From Methanosarcina barkeri MS (lineage in GTDB: Archaea > Halobacteriota > Methanosarcinia > Methanosarcinales > Methanosarcinaceae): DNA of 64,000 nucleotides. A program made the translations under genes and the position numbers. The notes beneath the pieces were generated by a model. The model saw nothing but the letters and a program-made list of their open reading frames with translations. It made no database searches and was not told where the DNA came from. Below are positions 62,575-64,000 of this stretch, in pieces (position 1 is the stretch's first letter; each line of letters starts with the position of its first letter). Location of the stretch: contig NZ_CP009528.1 in the NCBI RefSeq assembly GCF_000970025.1, positions 2,405,168 through 2,469,167 on the forward strand. The letters run 5' to 3'.

Positions 62575-63339
62575 TTATAATATATCCTCTAGCAGAACAT
62601 CATTATCTCGAATGCTTTTTTTCTGATAATATCTTTTGGCATGCTCCACGAGCAGGGCATGACACTCCTGGTACACCGTCGTGTCTTCAGGCAAGTTTTC
62701 TTCAAACAGAACTTTGATTTCATTGTAACCTGCCTTTTCATCAGCAAGGCCCAGGTTTGTTACTATTCTTTTAGTATAAGCATCAACAACAAAGGAAGGC
62801 TGTTTGAAGGCATAAAGCAGGATCGAATCAGCAGTTTCAGGGCCCACGCCTTTTAAAGAAAGAAGCTCTGTACGTTCAGGGATTCGATTTTCAAGTTTCG
62901 AAAACCAGCAGGCAATGTTTTTCAGGCGTACTGCTTTCTGGTTGTAATAACCTGCCGGCCTGATAGCTTCTTTCAGGATTTCTGTGTCAAGGGAGAGAAT
63001 TGTTTCAGGAGAAAATGAGTGCATCTGTTTAAGGCTGAGGAGATCTTTAAGATTCAGAAGAGCTTTTTCAACCTGTATCCAGCTAGTGTTTTGCGTAAGC
63101 AAGGCTCCACAGATAATCTCAAACCGCTGATTTCTAGTTTGGGGATATGTATAGTCAGCAGGATGATATCCCTGGACAGAGCCGGTTTTTGTAGGATTTG
63201 TCCCCTCGGCTTCACGAAGTTCGGTTAAAGGCCACCAGCCCTGAGGACCATAGGAGTCAAGGAGCCGATCGTAGATCTTCCTGATAACAGGCTTCATCCC
63301 TGTTTTATCGGTACTGAGATTTTGAGCGCTCTTTTTCAT
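62575..63339 (-). CDS. HhH-GPD DNA glycosylase, endonuclease III-like (MagIII type)
   Basis: 254 residues. Helix-hairpin-helix [20 protein letters not shown] (about 162-181) and the catalytic Asp in [10 protein letters not shown] (about 189). [15 protein letters not shown] near residue 72 is the usual first helix (ALLTQNT). The lysine of bifunctional EndoIII (K in GVGRKTA) is replaced by Glu, and there is no C-terminal Cys4 Fe-S motif. This matches the monofunctional 3-methyladenine glycosylase III branch better than Nth. Base-excision repair enzyme. The N-terminal [11 protein letters not shown] is an unstructured extension. Single gene. Confidence 0.9.
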   Translation of the reverse strand: MKKSAQNLSTDKTGMKPVIRKIYDRLLDSYGPQGWWPLTELREAEGTNPTKTGSVQGYHPADYTYPQTRNQRFEIICGALLTQNTSWIQVEKALLNLKDLLSLKQMHSFSPETILSLDTEILKEAIRPAGYYNQKAVRLKNIACWFSKLENRIPERTELLSLKGVGPETADSILLYAFKQPSFVVDAYTKRIVTNLGLADEKAGYNEIKVLFEENLPEDTTVYQECHALLVEHAKRYYQKKSIRDNDVLLEDIL

Positions 63340-63594
63340 TTAAACATCTCATATTCAAGAATAGTTTAAAACTTTTTCATACCAGGATTAGCCTTTATGT
63401 ATTTTCATTTTTCGAACTTTACTAGCTGTACTGACCAACTTTACTAATTTTACTTGGTCTGCATAGGCCAAAATTTGTTTCAAACTTTTCCTTAGCTGTG
63501 TGATCAAAAAAGAAATAATATTTTACTCTGCCTTCTAGAGACAGAGGAGAAATTACAGCAAAGGATAAACTGCTCAAATGCTTTCAAAAAGGAA

Positions 63595-64000
63595 TTAATT
63601 GCTTTCAGAGACAGCTTTGCATTTATCTAAAACGGCATTAGCACCCTGTTTTGCAGTTTGCCCTTCGCTCTGTATAGTTGTATCAGCTCCAGAAACCCGA
63701 GATTTTGCTGGAGAATATTTGATAGCAAGCACCCTCATTATACTGAGTACAAACAATAAAGCCGCCAGACTTAAAATAAATTCATACCCAAACTCCTGTG
63801 AATAGAGGCCGACTGCGATTTCACGCAGGACTATAAATATTGTAGCATCTGTGATATCCGTAAGCCTGATCCTGTCATTTTCCTGGTAATCAACAAAAGC
63901 TTTGAAAAGGTCAATCACAATAAAAACCGTCAATACACTTGTTACCATGTGATTGAATCCGCTTTCAAGAGACTCAAAAATAATGAGACGGATATCCAGT
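63595..64000 (-). CDS. PsiE-like membrane protein, N-terminus beyond the window
   Basis: The visible frame is open to the window edge; an ATG at 63948 exists, but the frame upstream (RLIIFESLESGFNHM) continues without stop, so the start is probably outside. VLTVFIVIDLFKAFVDYQEN, ITDATIFIVLREIAVGLYSQ and FILSLAALLFVLSIMRVLAI are membrane segments in the order of the phosphate-starvation-inducible PsiE family. The C-terminal 35 residues are polar (ADTTIQSEGQTAKQG). Function of the family is unknown. Confidence 0.75.
   Translation of the reverse strand, partial: LDIRLIIFESLESGFNHMVTSVLTVFIVIDLFKAFVDYQENDRIRLTDITDATIFIVLREIAVGLYSQEFGYEFILSLAALLFVLSIMRVLAIKYSPAKSRVSGADTTIQSEGQTAKQGANAVLDKCKAVSESN

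Overview
The window is archaeal and almost certainly from a Methanosarcina. The strongest evidence is a monomethylamine methyltransferase operon (mtmC-mtmB, 12001-14050, minus strand) whose mtmB is read through an in-frame amber codon as pyrrolysine. Supporting signs are low coding density, AT-rich spacers, GGAGGTGA-like ribosome binding sites, GTG/TTG starts, DUF373, DUF2110 and V4R-type genes, archaeal Trm1, a PGF-type C-terminal sorting tail and many decayed insertion sequences.

Layout. 1-8200: the end of a secreted beta-helix protein, then a complete type I restriction-modification system (hsdR, hsdM, hsdS) bracketed by related ~200-250 bp repeats. 8200-14200: a nucleoside phosphorylase, a DUF373 membrane protein, a small coiled-coil protein, an RDD membrane protein, and mtmCB. 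14600-19100: a phytoene-desaturase-like FAD enzyme, a decayed iron-sulfur flavoprotein gene, a DUF169 gene interrupted by one in-frame TAG, and a DUF4405 membrane protein made of two nearly identical halves. 20600-25800: a MacB-like ABC exporter operon (ATPase, CARDB-like surface protein, permease) followed by a secreted transglutaminase-like protein. 25800-35800: gene-poor, with a PKD protein, an acyltransferase-3, a PGF-CTERM protein, lipoproteins, gene fragments and many small repeats. 36400-40100: an ordinary housekeeping block (Trm1, winged-helix regulator, DUF2110, ArsR/V4R regulator). 40100-49800: a class III aminotransferase, a DUF3795 protein, acylphosphatase and an alkaline-phosphatase-superfamily protein among remains of several IS families and a degenerate tRNA-Leu. 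50000-59000: a 376-residue pentapeptide-repeat protein, a pair of zinc-ribbon proteins, and two divergent proteins each built from 36-residue helical repeats. 59700-64000: nitroreductase, a CMD-like protein, DUF2795, a MagIII-like DNA glycosylase and a PsiE-like membrane protein cut by the window edge.

Functionally, mtmB and mtmC act together: MtmB moves the methyl group of monomethylamine to the corrinoid of MtmC for methanogenesis. The hsd genes form one restriction complex. The ABC operon probably exports or remodels something at the cell surface. Most other genes stand alone.

The most notable content is (i) the DUF169 amber codon, a candidate second pyrrolysine or readthrough site next to a bona fide Pyl gene; (ii) at least five families of small terminal-inverted-repeat elements, one a 76 bp element sitting with a TA duplication inside a dead IS5-type transposase; (iii) the repeat-bracketed restriction island; (iv) a zinc-ribbon gene whose only well-placed start codon is ATA; and (v) the repeat-protein cluster at 50-59 kb. 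I see no CRISPR array, rRNA or intact IS element. All family calls are from reading the sequence, without database searches.
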